DNA of 64,000 nucleotides from Rehmannia glutinosa (taxonomy: Eukaryota > Streptophyta > Magnoliopsida > Lamiales > Orobanchaceae). A program made the position numbers and the translations under genes. Positions 46,383-57,284 of this stretch are shown piece by piece. The DNA lies in NCBI GenBank assembly GCA_016081115.2, contig JABTTQ020001745.1:434001-498000 (forward strand), in the 5' to 3' direction. Within the stretch, counting starts at the first letter, position 1; each line of letters begins with the position of its first letter. The notes beneath the pieces are model-generated. The model was not told the origin of the DNA and made no database searches. It saw only the letters and a program-made list of their open reading frames with translations.

Positions 46383-47851
46383 TGTTCACTTGGTTTTATA
46401 CCATTGATTTGGGCTTCCTAGACTTGAGTTTTGTGTTGTTTTTTATTATTTTGAGTCATTTGAGTAGCCAAGCCATGTTGAGAGCCAATTATATTGAGTT
46501 TATAGTCATAGTAATGAATCGTGTATCAAAAGAAGTACAAACGAGCAAACAACGAGAGATTGATTTGAAGAAACGTCCAAACGCGTCTGAAATTTCCATC
46601 ACTGGCAGCGTTTTGTATTTTGGCCATAACTCTCTCTACAAAATTGATATTGATATGATTCAAGTGGCTATGGAAAGCTAAGAGATAGGGCTACAACTTT
46701 GAAGAAGGGCTCAAAATCAAATTCCAACATTTGGTGGGTGAAAAACTCGGGCGGGCGCTGCAGCGCCCAAGACAGGGCAAGGCGTTTTTTTTTTTCCAGG
46801 TGGGCGCTGCAGCGCCCAACGCCCGGCGCTGCAGCGCCCGGGCGGGATTTTTCTTGAAATTGCTGGGCGCCGCAGCGCCCGGGGCGGATTCTCCTATGTT
46901 TGCCTACCTTTTTCTTGGATCTTGGTGGGGTTATAAATATAGACACTTGGGCGTGATTTCAGGCATCTTGGGACCATTTGGAAGACAACAAAACAACAAG
47001 AAGACAAGGGAGAAGAATAGAAACATCTTGGTACAAGCTTGGAGAAGAAGATTGAAGGCTCTTATCATCTAGAAATAGAGAAGATCCCTCAACTCTTGCT
47101 CTTATTTTGTTACTTTCTCCATATTTTGTAAGATGTATTGTTGTATTCTTATGGATTCATTTTCTTCAATCATGAGCTAAACACTATAATTCTAGAGGAT
47201 TGATGTAATCTATGTTTGAACTTATGTTTTGAGATTGTGGTTTGTCAATCTAGATCTATCAATTTATTTGTGCTATTTGGATCTATTGCTTCTAAATTAC
47301 TTGATCAATAATTTAGATTGTTTGGTGTATTTGATTTGACACTTGAGAGAGGTAATTGAATACATGACCTTGGAATAGCATAACCTAGGATTTCATAGAA
47401 TTGAGAGATTTGTGAATCCTTTGAAGTCATTTATCAAGATTCATAGCTTTTATTGAGATTTTGATTGGTGATTTTTATAGAGATATTGATTTCCCAATTG
47501 AATCTAAAATCATTGACACTTGAGAAAGGGAATGATTATTGTAGAAATCTTGACTTATAAGTTGATAATTGATGATTGATAAACCATATTGATAACATAA
47601 GGGATAACTAGATTCATCACACCTCTAGAATTCATTCTCCCATAGATTTAGATGTTTATATTTTGATTAGTTATATCTAGTTATTTTTATTTATAAATTG
47701 AGACATCCACCTATTATTGATCTCACAAATATAACGTAGGTAATTTATACTTGGTACTTATACACGCATTCCTGTGGATACGACAACCCTACTCATATCA
47801 CTATATTAAAACTTGACACCGTAGACTTGCGGCTAGAAAAATTATCTAACA
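46383..47851 (+). repeat. Nested element LTR copy B
   Basis: 1469 bp, nearly the same as copy A. Contains GGGCGCTGCAGCGCCC palindromes at 46753-46768 and 46802-46817, a shorter one at 46825-46838 and a one-mismatch version at 46865-46880. TATAAATA at 46932-46939. Confidence 0.9.
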
Positions 47852-48270
47852 AGTTTTTGGCGCCGTTGCCGGGGAATGTGTTTTGTATGATATCAAGGTT
47901 GATTGCCTAGTTGTAATTATCTAACAGTGATGGTTTTATACCATTGATTTGGGCTTCCTAGACTTGAGTTTTGTGTTGTTTTTTATTATTTTGAGTCATT
48001 TGAGTAGCCAAGCCATGTTGAGAGCCAATTATATTGAGTTTATAGTCATAGTAATGAATCGTGTATCAAAAGAAGTACAAACGAGCAAACAACGAGAGAT
48101 TGATTTGAAGAAACGTCCAAACGCGTCTGAAATTTCCATCACTGGCAGCATTTTGTATTTTGGCCATAACTCTCTCTACAAAATTGATATTGATATGATT
48201 CAAGTGGCTATGGAAAGCTAAGAGATAGGGCTACAACTTTGAAGAAGGGCTCAAAATCAAATTCCAACAT
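47852..48270 (+). repeat. Second leader copy and truncated third LTR
   Basis: 47852-47919 repeats the primer-binding leader found after LTR A. After 'atctaacagtga' the LTR text restarts at about its tenth base and stops at 'tccaacattt' (48270). This looks like a rearranged tandem copy whose interior was lost. Confidence 0.85.
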
Positions 48271-48679
48271 TTGCCTATCTCGTTCCTTGGTGAGTCTCAG
48301 CTAGAGGGGAAGTGCGGACTAAGCGGCTCAGGACCGATCCAGGAGGTGGTATCCGAAGTTCGTGTTGCCGGGGTAAGGAATTTCCAAGGTGATGAGTCAG
48401 ACTATTTTCCTGGTGTTATGAGGGGAATCCCCTACTGCTCTTTTCCCGGGACTGATCATGATCTGGGGGCATCTTGTGGTGATCCACGTATTCTTGCAGG
48501 TGATCTTTCTGAATTGGTCATTCAATAGCACACCTTATGTGGATGCAAGTTTTAGCTGTATGACCCTTATCATTGTGGAAGTAATAAAAGTGCTTGGACC
48601 GACGTCGTGTGGGATTGTAACTCATTTTCTGTGAAGGTTCTATGATTTTCTGTCTCCGCGGTGGCTAGTATCTCAGTTA
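48271..48679 (-). other. G2 interior without a recognised gene
   Basis: Part of G2 to the right of the nested insertion. Only shadow frames; no domain seen. Confidence 0.45.
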
Positions 48680-49560
48680 TCAGTGCATTTTCGGGAATTG
48701 TTGTTTGCCCTCCATTTCTTCTATGGCTTTGAGGCTGGTTCTAATCACCCTCTTCGGCCTTGCGCTTGTTCTTTCGTGGTGACTCCATTGCTTCATCTCC
48801 CTGGACGAGTGTTCTGCTGTAGTTGGTGATTTTCTCTGGAGCGAGCAGAAATCCTTCTTCCAATGCGCCCTGAAAACAATCTCAGGAGGCGACACGTTGT
48901 TGAATCTTAGTTAAGGTCTCCTATTGGATGCTGGTAACTTCATTTACAACTTCCACGAGTTGTCCCACAGAACTGCGTAAAGGCTCTCTCACCTTACGTC
49001 GAAACAAGTGTGCGATGGTCTTGTGGTTTTCCTTGCTGATGGAGAATTGTTGCAAAAAAGCCTCAGCGAACTTGTGCATCATGGTGATGGAACCCTCTGG
49101 GAGCTGATCGAACCAAACCAAGGTTTGCTTGGTTAGGGTAGTTAGAAATGCTTTGCAGTAGGTAGCGTCCATGATCTCATAAAGATCTGCTTCAACATAG
49201 AATTTATTCAAATGATCCGCAGGATCTCTGGTTCCATCATATTCTGGGAGATAAAATGTCCTAAATTCCGAGGGTAATTGCTCAATTAGGATGGCAGGGG
49301 TCAATGGACTCTTTTTCCTCGAAGCGGTAGCTTATGAATGAGTATGACTGGATTGTGTCGCTTGGGACTCTTCAACCGATGGCAGCTCTTCTCGGCTCTC
49401 ACCACGTTTTTCATCTCTTCTTTCTTTTCCTTCAAGGTCAAGGTCTTTAGTGGTAGGCGGAGCTCGGGACGATGCTCCTGCCGCTCCGGCCGCAGCTTGA
49501 TGCCTCCGGGCACTTTGTGCATCTTTTTCTAGCAGGATTTGGAGGGTTTCCTTGGTCAAG
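48680..49560 (-). pseudogene. G2 gag
   Basis: The best segment (49304-48921, minus) reads LPEYDGTRDPADHLNKF, YCKAFLTTLTKQTLVWF, DQLPEGSITMMHKFAEAF and QQFSISKENHKTIAHLF, a standard retrotransposon gag core (P.Y.G..DP..H, then WF..LP..SI). Charged N-terminal (49559-49332) and C-terminal (48895-48680) pieces are in other frames. Gag packages the element RNA; this copy is broken. Confidence 0.8.
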
Positions 49561-49792
49561 CAGATTTCTTCAATGGGCGGAGCGCCTCCGGAGGGAGATG
49601 GCGGCGACTTTCCTTCTTGCGGGGGAGGTGGCGCCCTTTCGGTGGAAAGATAACTGGCCTCCTGCCTTCTTGATGGCCTATCCTCTTGCTGATCTCTGGC
49701 CCTATGGCCAGCCTAGATCGGCTTCACGCGCTTGTGGTCGAGTCTGCATCTCGTATACTTTGGTTGGTTTCCTATAGATGACACCAAAATGA

Positions 49793-50217
49793 TGCTGCTT
49801 TTTAAGGCAGATCACTCGGAAGCTAAGGTTTTTGATAAAGTCCTTCTTTCCATAGGGGAAGTCTTCAAGTCTTCTTCTCCGGGAGCTGGAAGTTCTTCAA
49901 ATGGGAACTTGCCTGCACACACGCAAATGTTAGACGGCCCCTGGGGTTGTCCCAAGGAGACCCCTTTGATGCTCAAGTCAGCAAGATGATTGAGTTATTA
50001 TGAGAATCGTAGAATGTACTTACAATTGAAGAAGAGAGACCTTTATATAATTGGGAGATGGGCCCTGTGGGCCGTGTAGGAGAAATCGGCCTATGGGCCA
50101 GTCTCGGACTCCTTTAGGCCGAATAATTCCATTAAAAACCAATTGGGTAATTAATATTAAATTAATATATAAACCGAATTGTATATTTATTAATTAAATG
50201 TCATTTTTTCCCCGACA
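49793..50217 (-). repeat. G2 5' LTR and primer-binding region
   Basis: On the minus strand starts TGTCGGGGAAAAAATG and ends AAAGCAGCA. Downstream (49770-49790) reads TTTGGTGTCATCTATAGG, a C-to-T-decayed version of the common gypsy leader TTTGGCGCCGTCTGTGGG. Confidence 0.85.
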
Positions 50218-50530
50218 CATAAATTGGGTATAAGATTAGAATTTGTCTTTCTATATACAATTCTCATTTTGTAGTATTGTATATGAGGTTAGTTGTTTAC
50301 TGATTTTTGTATCTATGTATTCTAACATTTATTTGTTGCGCTAATTGAGTTGGTCCGAATTTTAAATTTGGACTAATAAGAAAAATACCCCGTGCATATT
50401 TGAAGTGGAAGGAAACTGAAATTTTTGGACACTATAATTAAGCTTGAATAAATTCTAAATATATTTGTTATTATCGATTTTTGTTCCGATAGTTTGAAGT
50501 GCTAAACGTATTTTGTTATTTATTTCACAA
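50218..50530 (+). other. Probable copia LTR/leader remnant
   Basis: AT-rich text directly before a copia gag start. No clear LTR ends. Confidence 0.35.
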
Positions 50531-50800
50531 ATGGCATCTAATTCAAACAGTGGTGGGTCTAACCCCATTGTGCCTCATGTTTTTGTAGCTAACCCCACGC
50601 TTAATGTGCCGGTTAATCATGGCGAAATATTGAAAAAGTTTAATGGTTTGATCTTTAAGTGGTGGCAGCAGAAAATGCTCTTCTATTTGACCACCTTGAA
50701 CTTGGCACGGTTCTTAACTGAAGATCCTCCATAGCTTAGTGAGGATGAGACTGATGCACAAGTGCTTAACAAATTATATTTTTGTCAGGAAGACCCGCCA
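50531..50800 (+). pseudogene. Copia gag N-terminal fragment
   Basis: From ATG 50531 the frame reads MASNSNSGG, then LKKFNGLIFKWWQQKMLFYL and LNLARFLTEDPP, then a TAG and LSEDETDAQVLN. The pattern (F.G..F..W...M...L....L...L) is the start of the copia gag family. It is cut off at about 50790. Confidence 0.75.
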
Positions 50801-51358
50801 ATATTTTTTGTAATTGCAATAATTTATTTTTTGTTTGTAGCCAAATTTTAAAAAGTATTCCAATGCCAATAGGTCAAAAAATAATAAATGTAATTATGCA
50901 ACTTATTATAACTTCGTTACAACTATTTAACAACTTTTAGAATTTTTTTCAAAAAACAAATACTACTATTAGGATCTTGCTATAATACTCAACTAATACA
51001 CAAAATAAATATTCAAAGTCCGTGGTTGGGCAAGCCCAGACTACGGTCGTGGAGCAAGCGGGGCCATCTGGAGTAGCCTTTCTTGAATATTACAAGACGT
51101 TATAATAGTAAATTAACATCAATAAAACACTTAAATCTAAAAGTAAATAATGCAAAATATCTATATACATATTCAAAAAAATAATAAAAACTAATCTTGC
51201 GGAGCAGGTCATATTGGAACTGGGACCAACCCCAGACCTGGACGGGTTTTGATGTTTTGGACCCAGGACCTATTTAACCGGGTCTAGACCCGCCCCAACG
51301 CCATCCCTAACACCAGTCTGGAAGAGACTTCAAACAAGAAGGTGGAAGAAATTTCAAA
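50801..51358. other. AT-rich spacer with a MITE-end-like segment
   Basis: At 51195-51309 'gaactgggacc', 'ggacccaggacc' and 'cgggtctagacccg' followed by 'gccatccctaa' resemble one end of a hAT-type MITE. No partner end found. Confidence 0.35.
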
Positions 51359-51682
51359 ATGCATTACACTCCCTTAAACGCGCCCCTGACCAAAGTATTC
51401 ATCGCTTCCCAAAGAGAAGGAGTAGTCCGGCCTCCTCGAGAGATGAACGACGATCCTAGCAAGGCAAACTCCAACAAGTATTGTCACTTCCATAACAACA
51501 GAGGACATGGCACTAATAGTTTCTTTCAACTCAAGAAAGAAATCAAGAGACTAATCCAAAGAGGTCACCTGAAACACTACATAGATCAACGCAGCTTGCA
51601 CAAAGATCCCGAACAACATGAAAATGACTCACCATCACCTCCGAGTCCCCAGTGCTGCGAGTGGAAGATAAACGAAATCTAG
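51359..51682 (+). pseudogene. G3 gag C-terminal fragment
   Basis: Reads YTPLNAPLTKVF, then KYCHFHNNRGHGTNSFFQL and KKEIKRLIQRGHLKHYI, the usual C-terminal signature of Tat-type gag (C.FH...GH.T..C.QL...IE.LI..G.L), here with Phe where the last Cys is expected. Confidence 0.75.
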
Positions 51683-52284
51683 ACATTGCAGGAGTGATCA
51701 ATGTCACCACTAAAGGACTAGAAGGAGAAATGAATAGAGATGTTTCAAATGCTCCAAGAATGCTATGAGGCCGACAATAAAGAAGGCCAAGCTTCCAAAC
51801 AAAAGTACTAGCCAAAGTAAGTAGAAGGAGAATACTCAAGATTCATCTGCTCTCGGTGTGCCAGCAAAGCCGAGCCCTAACAAGCCTTAAGTTTTGTTTG
51901 ATTTATTACCCTTGATGCATAGTACATTTCAATTTCATTCTCCCGGCCTACAAGCCAGGAAATCTTATCATATTTTTCTCTTTCACGAAATTTCTCGCCT
52001 ACATTTGGAAAATTTCTAATACCATGGTTCTTATATTTCCAGTATTTCGTACCATACGTCTCCAACAAACTGAAGACTTCAACACTTTATGATATGCCCC
52101 ATGCTTTCCACTCCGTGAGCAAACGTTTTAAGCTATCCATGAGGTATTATGGCGGCAACTCCGGCTGTCCTGGGCATAGAGCCCACACATAAACTTATGG
52201 TGGTAGCTCCAGCTATTCTGGGCGTTGCACCCATACATAAACTTAAGGTGGTAGCTTTGGTTGTCCCGGGTGTAGCGCCCACAC

Positions 52285-52640
52285 ATAAATGTTCCCTTCT
52301 CTGATGTTCCTAGAGAAGAGGGGTCCCCTCACAAGGAATCCTAATAAACTTTCCCTCCTTTAGTGCTTCCGGAGGGGAGAGAGACGTCCCCTCATGAGGG
52401 ATCCTAAAGAACTTTCCCTCATCCGTGCGCTTCCAAGGGAAGCGGTCCCCTCACAAGGGATCCTACTAAACTTTCCACCTCCAGCGCTCTTGGAGGTGAG
52501 GAGTCCCTTAAAAAGGGAACCTAATAAACTTTCCCTCATTGGGCGCTCCCGAAGGGGAGGGGTCTCCTCATAAGGGATCCTAATAAAATGTTTCATTTTC
52601 TGGCGCTCCTAGACGGGAAGGGTCCCCTCTTAAGGGATAC
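52285..52640 (+). repeat. TR1 tandem repeat of G3
   Basis: Six or so units like 'ggggtcccctcacaaggg' followed by 'atcctaataaactttccctc', the same family and strand as TR1 in G1. Confidence 0.85.
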
Positions 52641-52774
52641 TCATAAACATACACCACATAAATGTGCAATAAAAAGAAAGCAAAAAAATGATAACACATG
52701 CACACAAAAATACGCCAATATAACAATCCTTCACCCTAAATAAGCATGCAACCCAAGTGAGAATCGGAGCCAGG

Positions 52775-53030
52775 GCTCTGGAAGGGCATCCCAAGCTCCA
52801 AAAGAGTGTCCCAAAGCTCCAGAAGGGTGCCCCCTTCAAGCCTCCGGAAGGACATCCCCAAGCTTCGAAAGAGCGTCCTTTCCCAGCCTCCAGAAGAGCA
52901 CCCCCAAGCTCCGGATAGGTGCCCCATTCGGACCTCTAAAAGGGCGTCCCCATTGAGACTACGAAAAGGTGCCCCAAAGCTCCGGAAAGGCATCCTAGGC
53001 CTCCATAAAAGCACCTCCGTCCACTCCAAA
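52775..53030 (+). repeat. TR2 tandem repeat of G3
   Basis: About nine units of roughly 28-33 bp ('aagctccggaaagg.gtcccc' type). Confidence 0.8.
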
Positions 53031-53329
53031 AATACTAATGCCTCCTCCCAAGATGAAGAATCCATCACCGAAAGAAATGCGAACAAGTCCCCATGGATAA
53101 TAGTTATACTCAAACATCATGAATAATGCAAAAATCGTTAACACGTGTAAAGAAAATCATGAACATAAGCATAATAACAAGGTAACACAACATCATCTAG
53201 CCTCTCAGAGGCAATGAAACATCTCAAGGAAACATGAGGAAAAACGTCCAAGTATGGAAAGCAAGCCCTAAATAGGTGGGCTGGAAATAAAAGCCCATCC
53301 GGCCGAGATAACTATCAAACTACTCAAGT

Positions 53330-53980
53330 CTAGGAGGCTCCATAAACCTCAACAACATCCACACCACCGGCCTCACCCTCATCACCGTCGCCCATGCCAT
53401 CAGGTCATCTGGGAAGATCCTAGAAAACCTCGATATATCCCACATCCTCCTCATCGGAGACTCCATAGTCCAAGAGACCTATCACCTCATGGGAGGCCTT
53501 CCCGGTATCCCACAACAACTTCTAGAAATGATGAATCTCCTTGTTGATGAAAATGGAAAACTCGTTCATCATCTCAGAGCGATAATCCAATGAAACCATA
53601 TAGACCTCCACAATGCCAGACCTCTCTTCGGCTAACAACTGGGCGCCACAAGGTGACTGAAGAAACACCTCCTCCATCTTCTCCTTGCACTCAAACTGAG
53701 CCTTTATCCAGCCATACTTCTTGGACAAGTCAGATACCTTGTCCTCATGTCAGTTAGCGCTCTCCTTAAGGCTATTCACCCCATCCCAAATATGGCGGTT
53801 CTCCATTTCCACCACCTCACCTCGCTGGCTTGAAGTAGCCACAAGGTTCAAAACCTACACCAAATTAGACTTGGGAGGTGGAACAAAAAAAGTAGACATG
53901 GAACATGCGGTGGCTCCCTGGCTTCGGAATAGAGATATCGGAAGGTTAAGCTTCGAAACCCAAATTGAAATATAAGAAAA
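53330..53980 (-). pseudogene. G3 additional ORF (antisense), coiled-coil part
   Basis: Minus strand reads SKKYGWIKAQFECKEKMEEV, FLQSPCGAQLLAEERSG, VEVYMVSLDYRSEMMNEF, clearly related to the G2 extra ORF. It runs opposite to G3 gag and repeats, as is known for Tat-lineage additional ORFs. Confidence 0.65.
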
Positions 53981-54058
53981 GTCTGGATAAAATGAAGGCA
54001 CGCACAAAGAAGAATAGGCTGGGGAGGACGAGATGCATACGAGCAGTGTGCCCTTTCC

Positions 54059-55028
54059 CGTCGACCGGTCGGCCTATGTAAAAATTAGGTTTTTATTTTC
54101 AACGTCTATTTCTACACGACCGATCGCCCTACCGTTTTGACAGCAAAATTCGAGCCGTTGACAGCAGACAGTTTTTCTTTAATTTGTGGGATTGATTTCT
54201 AACAACTATATTCTTGATTTTAATTTTATTTTTTGTAGATTATCAATCCCCAAGAGGAGCCTATCCTTGATCAATCATATCCTATAAATAGAGGAAGATT
54301 TGAAGCAACACGATATGAGAGAAAACTACAACACAACAAGATACATTCAAGCAAACACTTTTGTTCTTCTATTTCAATATTCTTGTTGTAATAGCCTAAA
54401 GTCTTACACTTTCACATCTTGAGGTCTAGGCTTAATTCTTGATTACACTTGCACTCAAATTTGTATTGTTCATTATAGAGTTGTAATCTTGAATTTTTGT
54501 GCTCATCATTCAATACAAGAAATCCTTGTGAGTGTTCTTGTGGTAAGAATACACTTGGGTGATCTAGGTGTTAGGTGCAAGAAGATTGTGGTAATCTTCT
54601 TATTGAAGAGTGTGGTGCTCTTTGAGGTGTTGAAGAATTTGCTATTCTTCAAGGTTGAAGATTGTGGTGATCTTCACAAGGTACCGTTGAAGGAAGATTG
54701 TGGTAATCTTCTAAGGAGATTTTGGTAATCTCTAAGGTGGTGTTGAAGAAGAGTGTGGTGCTCTTCATGGTGATGTTATAAGGTGTTGTTGTATTAATTG
54801 TGGTAATTAATAAAATCTTTTTTCTTTTTGAAATCCATCCCGGAGATACTGGGGTGGTAGAGGATTAGGCCCTAGGTGGATTGAACCTCTATAAATCGCC
54901 GCGTGTTATTTACTTTCCGCACTTTTATTCTTGTCTTGGCTTGTTTGATTCGAAAACGAGGGCATAATCGAGAAAATGGAGATAATCTATTCACCCCCTC
55001 TAGATTATCGTAGCCGCTTGGACTTACA
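54059..55028 (+). repeat. Copia 5' LTR, lacking its first ~360 bp
   Basis: Matches 60031-60937. TATAAATA box at 54283-54290. Ends GGACTTACA. The left part is missing; G3 text abuts it. Confidence 0.88.
54579..54812 (+). repeat. Array of eight hairpins with a GTGGT loop, 5' LTR copy
   Basis: Hairpins at 54579-54601, 54605-54623, 54630-54652, 54656-54676, 54692-54712, 54715-54733, 54748-54766 and 54792-54812. Each has 7-9 bp stems and a 5-base loop: GTGGT in six, TTGCT in the third and TTGGT in the sixth. Stems differ (AGAAGATT, GAAGAGT, TTGAAGAAT, TATTAATT) but keep pairing, with some G-T pairs. The array lies about 300-500 bases downstream of the TATA box, so in the predicted transcribed leader. 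Function unknown. Confidence 0.9.
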
Positions 55029-55129
55029 AGTGGTATCAAAGCCAAAATCTTTGGCAAGCTCGTTCCACATTGCGAGTAAGGAGGAACGATCATCGGCTAC
55101 GAATGAAGTCTACCTTACGGCGCCTCCAC

Positions 55130-56172
55130 CAACAAGCCACCATTAGTTGACTCCAAAAATTATGCATTTTGGAAGGAAAGAATGGAATGCTATTTACAAA
55201 GTTGCGGGTTCGATATTTGGAACACGATCATCAATGGAGAATTATTCCAATGAAAGACACGCCTCACATCTCCAAAGCTCTCAAGGAGCTCAATGATGAA
55301 GAGAAGAAAATCATCTCCTTAAATGGTAAAGCTCTTAATATTATTTATTGTTCACTTACCATTTCGGAATATGATCATATTGTAGGAATTAAATCGGCAC
55401 ATGAAGTATGGAGAAAATTAGAAGAAGTATATGCAAATGAAAGGAGCAACTAAAAACATCTACTTCTCAATTGGATACAACATCAAATCCAACAACATGG
55501 GATGAGCCTCTTACAACCTTCAATAATGAAGAAGTCGAACAATGTCTTATGGGCATCGAAGAAGAAAATGAGGTACGCTCTAATCCCTCTACTTCTTATG
55601 ATAATAAATTACAAAATAAGTATAGTGATTTGCAAAATGATTTGGATGAGCTTCAAAATGAATTCCAAACCTTACTTGTTAAATACAAAAATTTGAAAAA
55701 GGAATTCAATGTTTTGAAAAATGATAAGGATAGTTTATTTACTTCCTATGAATCACTTTCACGTGCTCACACCACCACACTTGATAAGGTTAGAATCCTT
55801 GAAAGAGAAAATAGTACTCTTGTTGAGGATATTAATTGCATGAAAAATGATTTATTAAAATTCAACTTGAGTACCGATAAAATGACCAAAATTGTTGATG
55901 TTCATAGTTGTGATAAATTGAAACAAGGACTTGATCATAAGCCAAATGTTAGTAATCACATAAAAAAGAATCAAGTCTCCAAGCATGTTGGTCATTATGC
56001 TCCTAGAATTATTAATTATTTTTATTGCGGTAAAAAGGGTCACACGGCTAATTCATGTCGAGCTAGAAATAGCTCTAATTATTATTGGAGACCTAAAAGT
56101 CTCAAAGTTAATCCCAAAGGACCCAAACACTTGAGGTTACCACAAAACAATGTCATATTAGGTACCCGGTGA
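55130..56172 (+). pseudogene. Copia gag with coiled coil and defective zinc knuckle
   Basis: Starts near 55145 with NYAFWKERMECYLQSCG (N-terminal gag), changes frame at about 55250 into MKDTPHISKALKELND and EYDHIVGIKSAHEVWRKLEE, stops at 55451, then continues from 55471 with a long coiled coil (NKYSDLQNDLDELQNEF, KNLKKEFNVLKNDKDS) and ends in YFYCGKKGHTANSCRARN. The CCHC zinc knuckle has Tyr in place of its first Cys. Gag assembles the particle and binds RNA. Confidence 0.85.
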
Positions 56173-57284
56173 AATAATAATCAAAGAAAATTTATACCGC
56201 CAAGATGACATCAAATGATCATTTCATTTGATCAAAGGAGAAAACAACATCATAATGAATTTCCAAGAGAAAGACACTATCAACAAAGGGAAGGACACAA
56301 TGCTTGGAAATGGAGCAATTGGAGAAGCTATCATCAACAAGATAATTTTCAAAAGGGAAGATATCATCAACAATGGGAAATACACAACCCATGGAAATGG
56401 GTAATTGGTAAACCGTATCTCCCTATTTAAATATGCATTTTACTTTTATGCATGATTTTATATGTGCCGTAATTGTCAAATTTGTTTAAATATTTTTAAA
56501 TGAGGTCTTCTATATATTTGTTTTTTTAAAATCTTTTGAATAAGAGACCTTGCATATTGCTCTTGTGCATTTACTAAGACTTATGTGTTTTATTATCTCT
56601 TATGGATTTATATAGCATAAGCATACTTGTGATATCTTTTATTGCTTTCGCCTACACTTCCATTACTATGTTTTGGGCAAAATTTGTTTTAAGAATTGTG
56701 TAGGATTTATTTATCTTCATCAATGGTTATCTACTCATTATTTGACAAGAGAGACATAAACTATCGAGGTACGCTCACCATTGTTATTCATCTCATAGAC
56801 TCGATATATTTTTGCCATATGCCTATGTGCTTGCTCTTCAAGATATTTCAAAGTATTTCATACAAGTGCTACTAAGAGGATTTTACGATTTTTGAAGGCA
56901 CTATTCGATAAAGCTTGTTTTATCCAAGACTTGTAAAGGATTATACTTTATTTTGATTAAACATTCAATTTTTATCTTCCTCTCAAAATTATGCATTTAA
57001 TTGCACATATTCACGTCCTTAGTCTTATTTGCTTTGTCAAAGCTCTTGTTCAAATACTTCTTTTAAATAAAGTCTCGACTATATGCTCTCGGATTTTCAA
57101 ATTTCAAAAGAGACCTTATATAGCTCTCTATAAGCATATTTGAACTTATATGTTTTTATTAAACTCTTGATGATTTTCTTTAATGCATAGTATGTGTTAC
57201 TTGTTACAGTGTCTATATTATTTGATATTACTATGCTCTTGTGCAAGATATCTTGTTAAGATTTTGCAGAAATTTTTGGTATTT
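56173..57284 (+). other. Copia interior without coding capacity
   Basis: Expected place of protease and integrase. A short repeat-rich open piece at 56215-56430 (QQREGHNAWKW, QQWEIHNPWKW) lies at its start; the rest is AT-rich with no integrase motif. Confidence 0.6.

Larger units (their letters stand above)
41788..48270 (+). mobile_element. LTR retrotransposon nested in G2, with three LTR copies
   Basis: Full LTRs at 41788-43267 and 46383-47851 flank a 3.1-kb interior. A repeat of the leader (47852-47919) and a third, truncated LTR (about 47932-48270) follow. The leader begins TTTTTGGCGCCGTTGCCGGG, the primer-binding region common in plant gypsy (Athila-like) elements. No pol is present, so it is non-autonomous. 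The phrase 'cttcttgggaggcaaccc' (about 44370) is typical of this group. Confidence 0.85.
38262..50217 (-). mobile_element. G2: Ty3/gypsy element (minus strand) split by a nested LTR element
   Basis: LTRs at 38262-38733 and 49793-50217, both in minus orientation, bracket gag on the right and an extra ORF plus tandem repeats on the left. pol is absent. A plus-strand LTR element occupies 41788-48270. The outer flanks (TATGA and CATAA) are not identical, so no target duplication is proven. Confidence 0.8.
51359..53980 (+). mobile_element. G3: Ty3/gypsy (Tat/Retand-like) remnant
   Basis: Contains the gag C-terminus, TR1, TR2 and an antisense additional ORF, in the same order as G1/G2 but without pol and LTRs. 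The right end abuts the truncated copia LTR at 54059. Confidence 0.7.

Noticed and set aside
48271..48528. 85-codon plus-strand frame next to the third LTR
   Set aside because: It is antisense to the G2 gypsy interior and has no recognisable domain.
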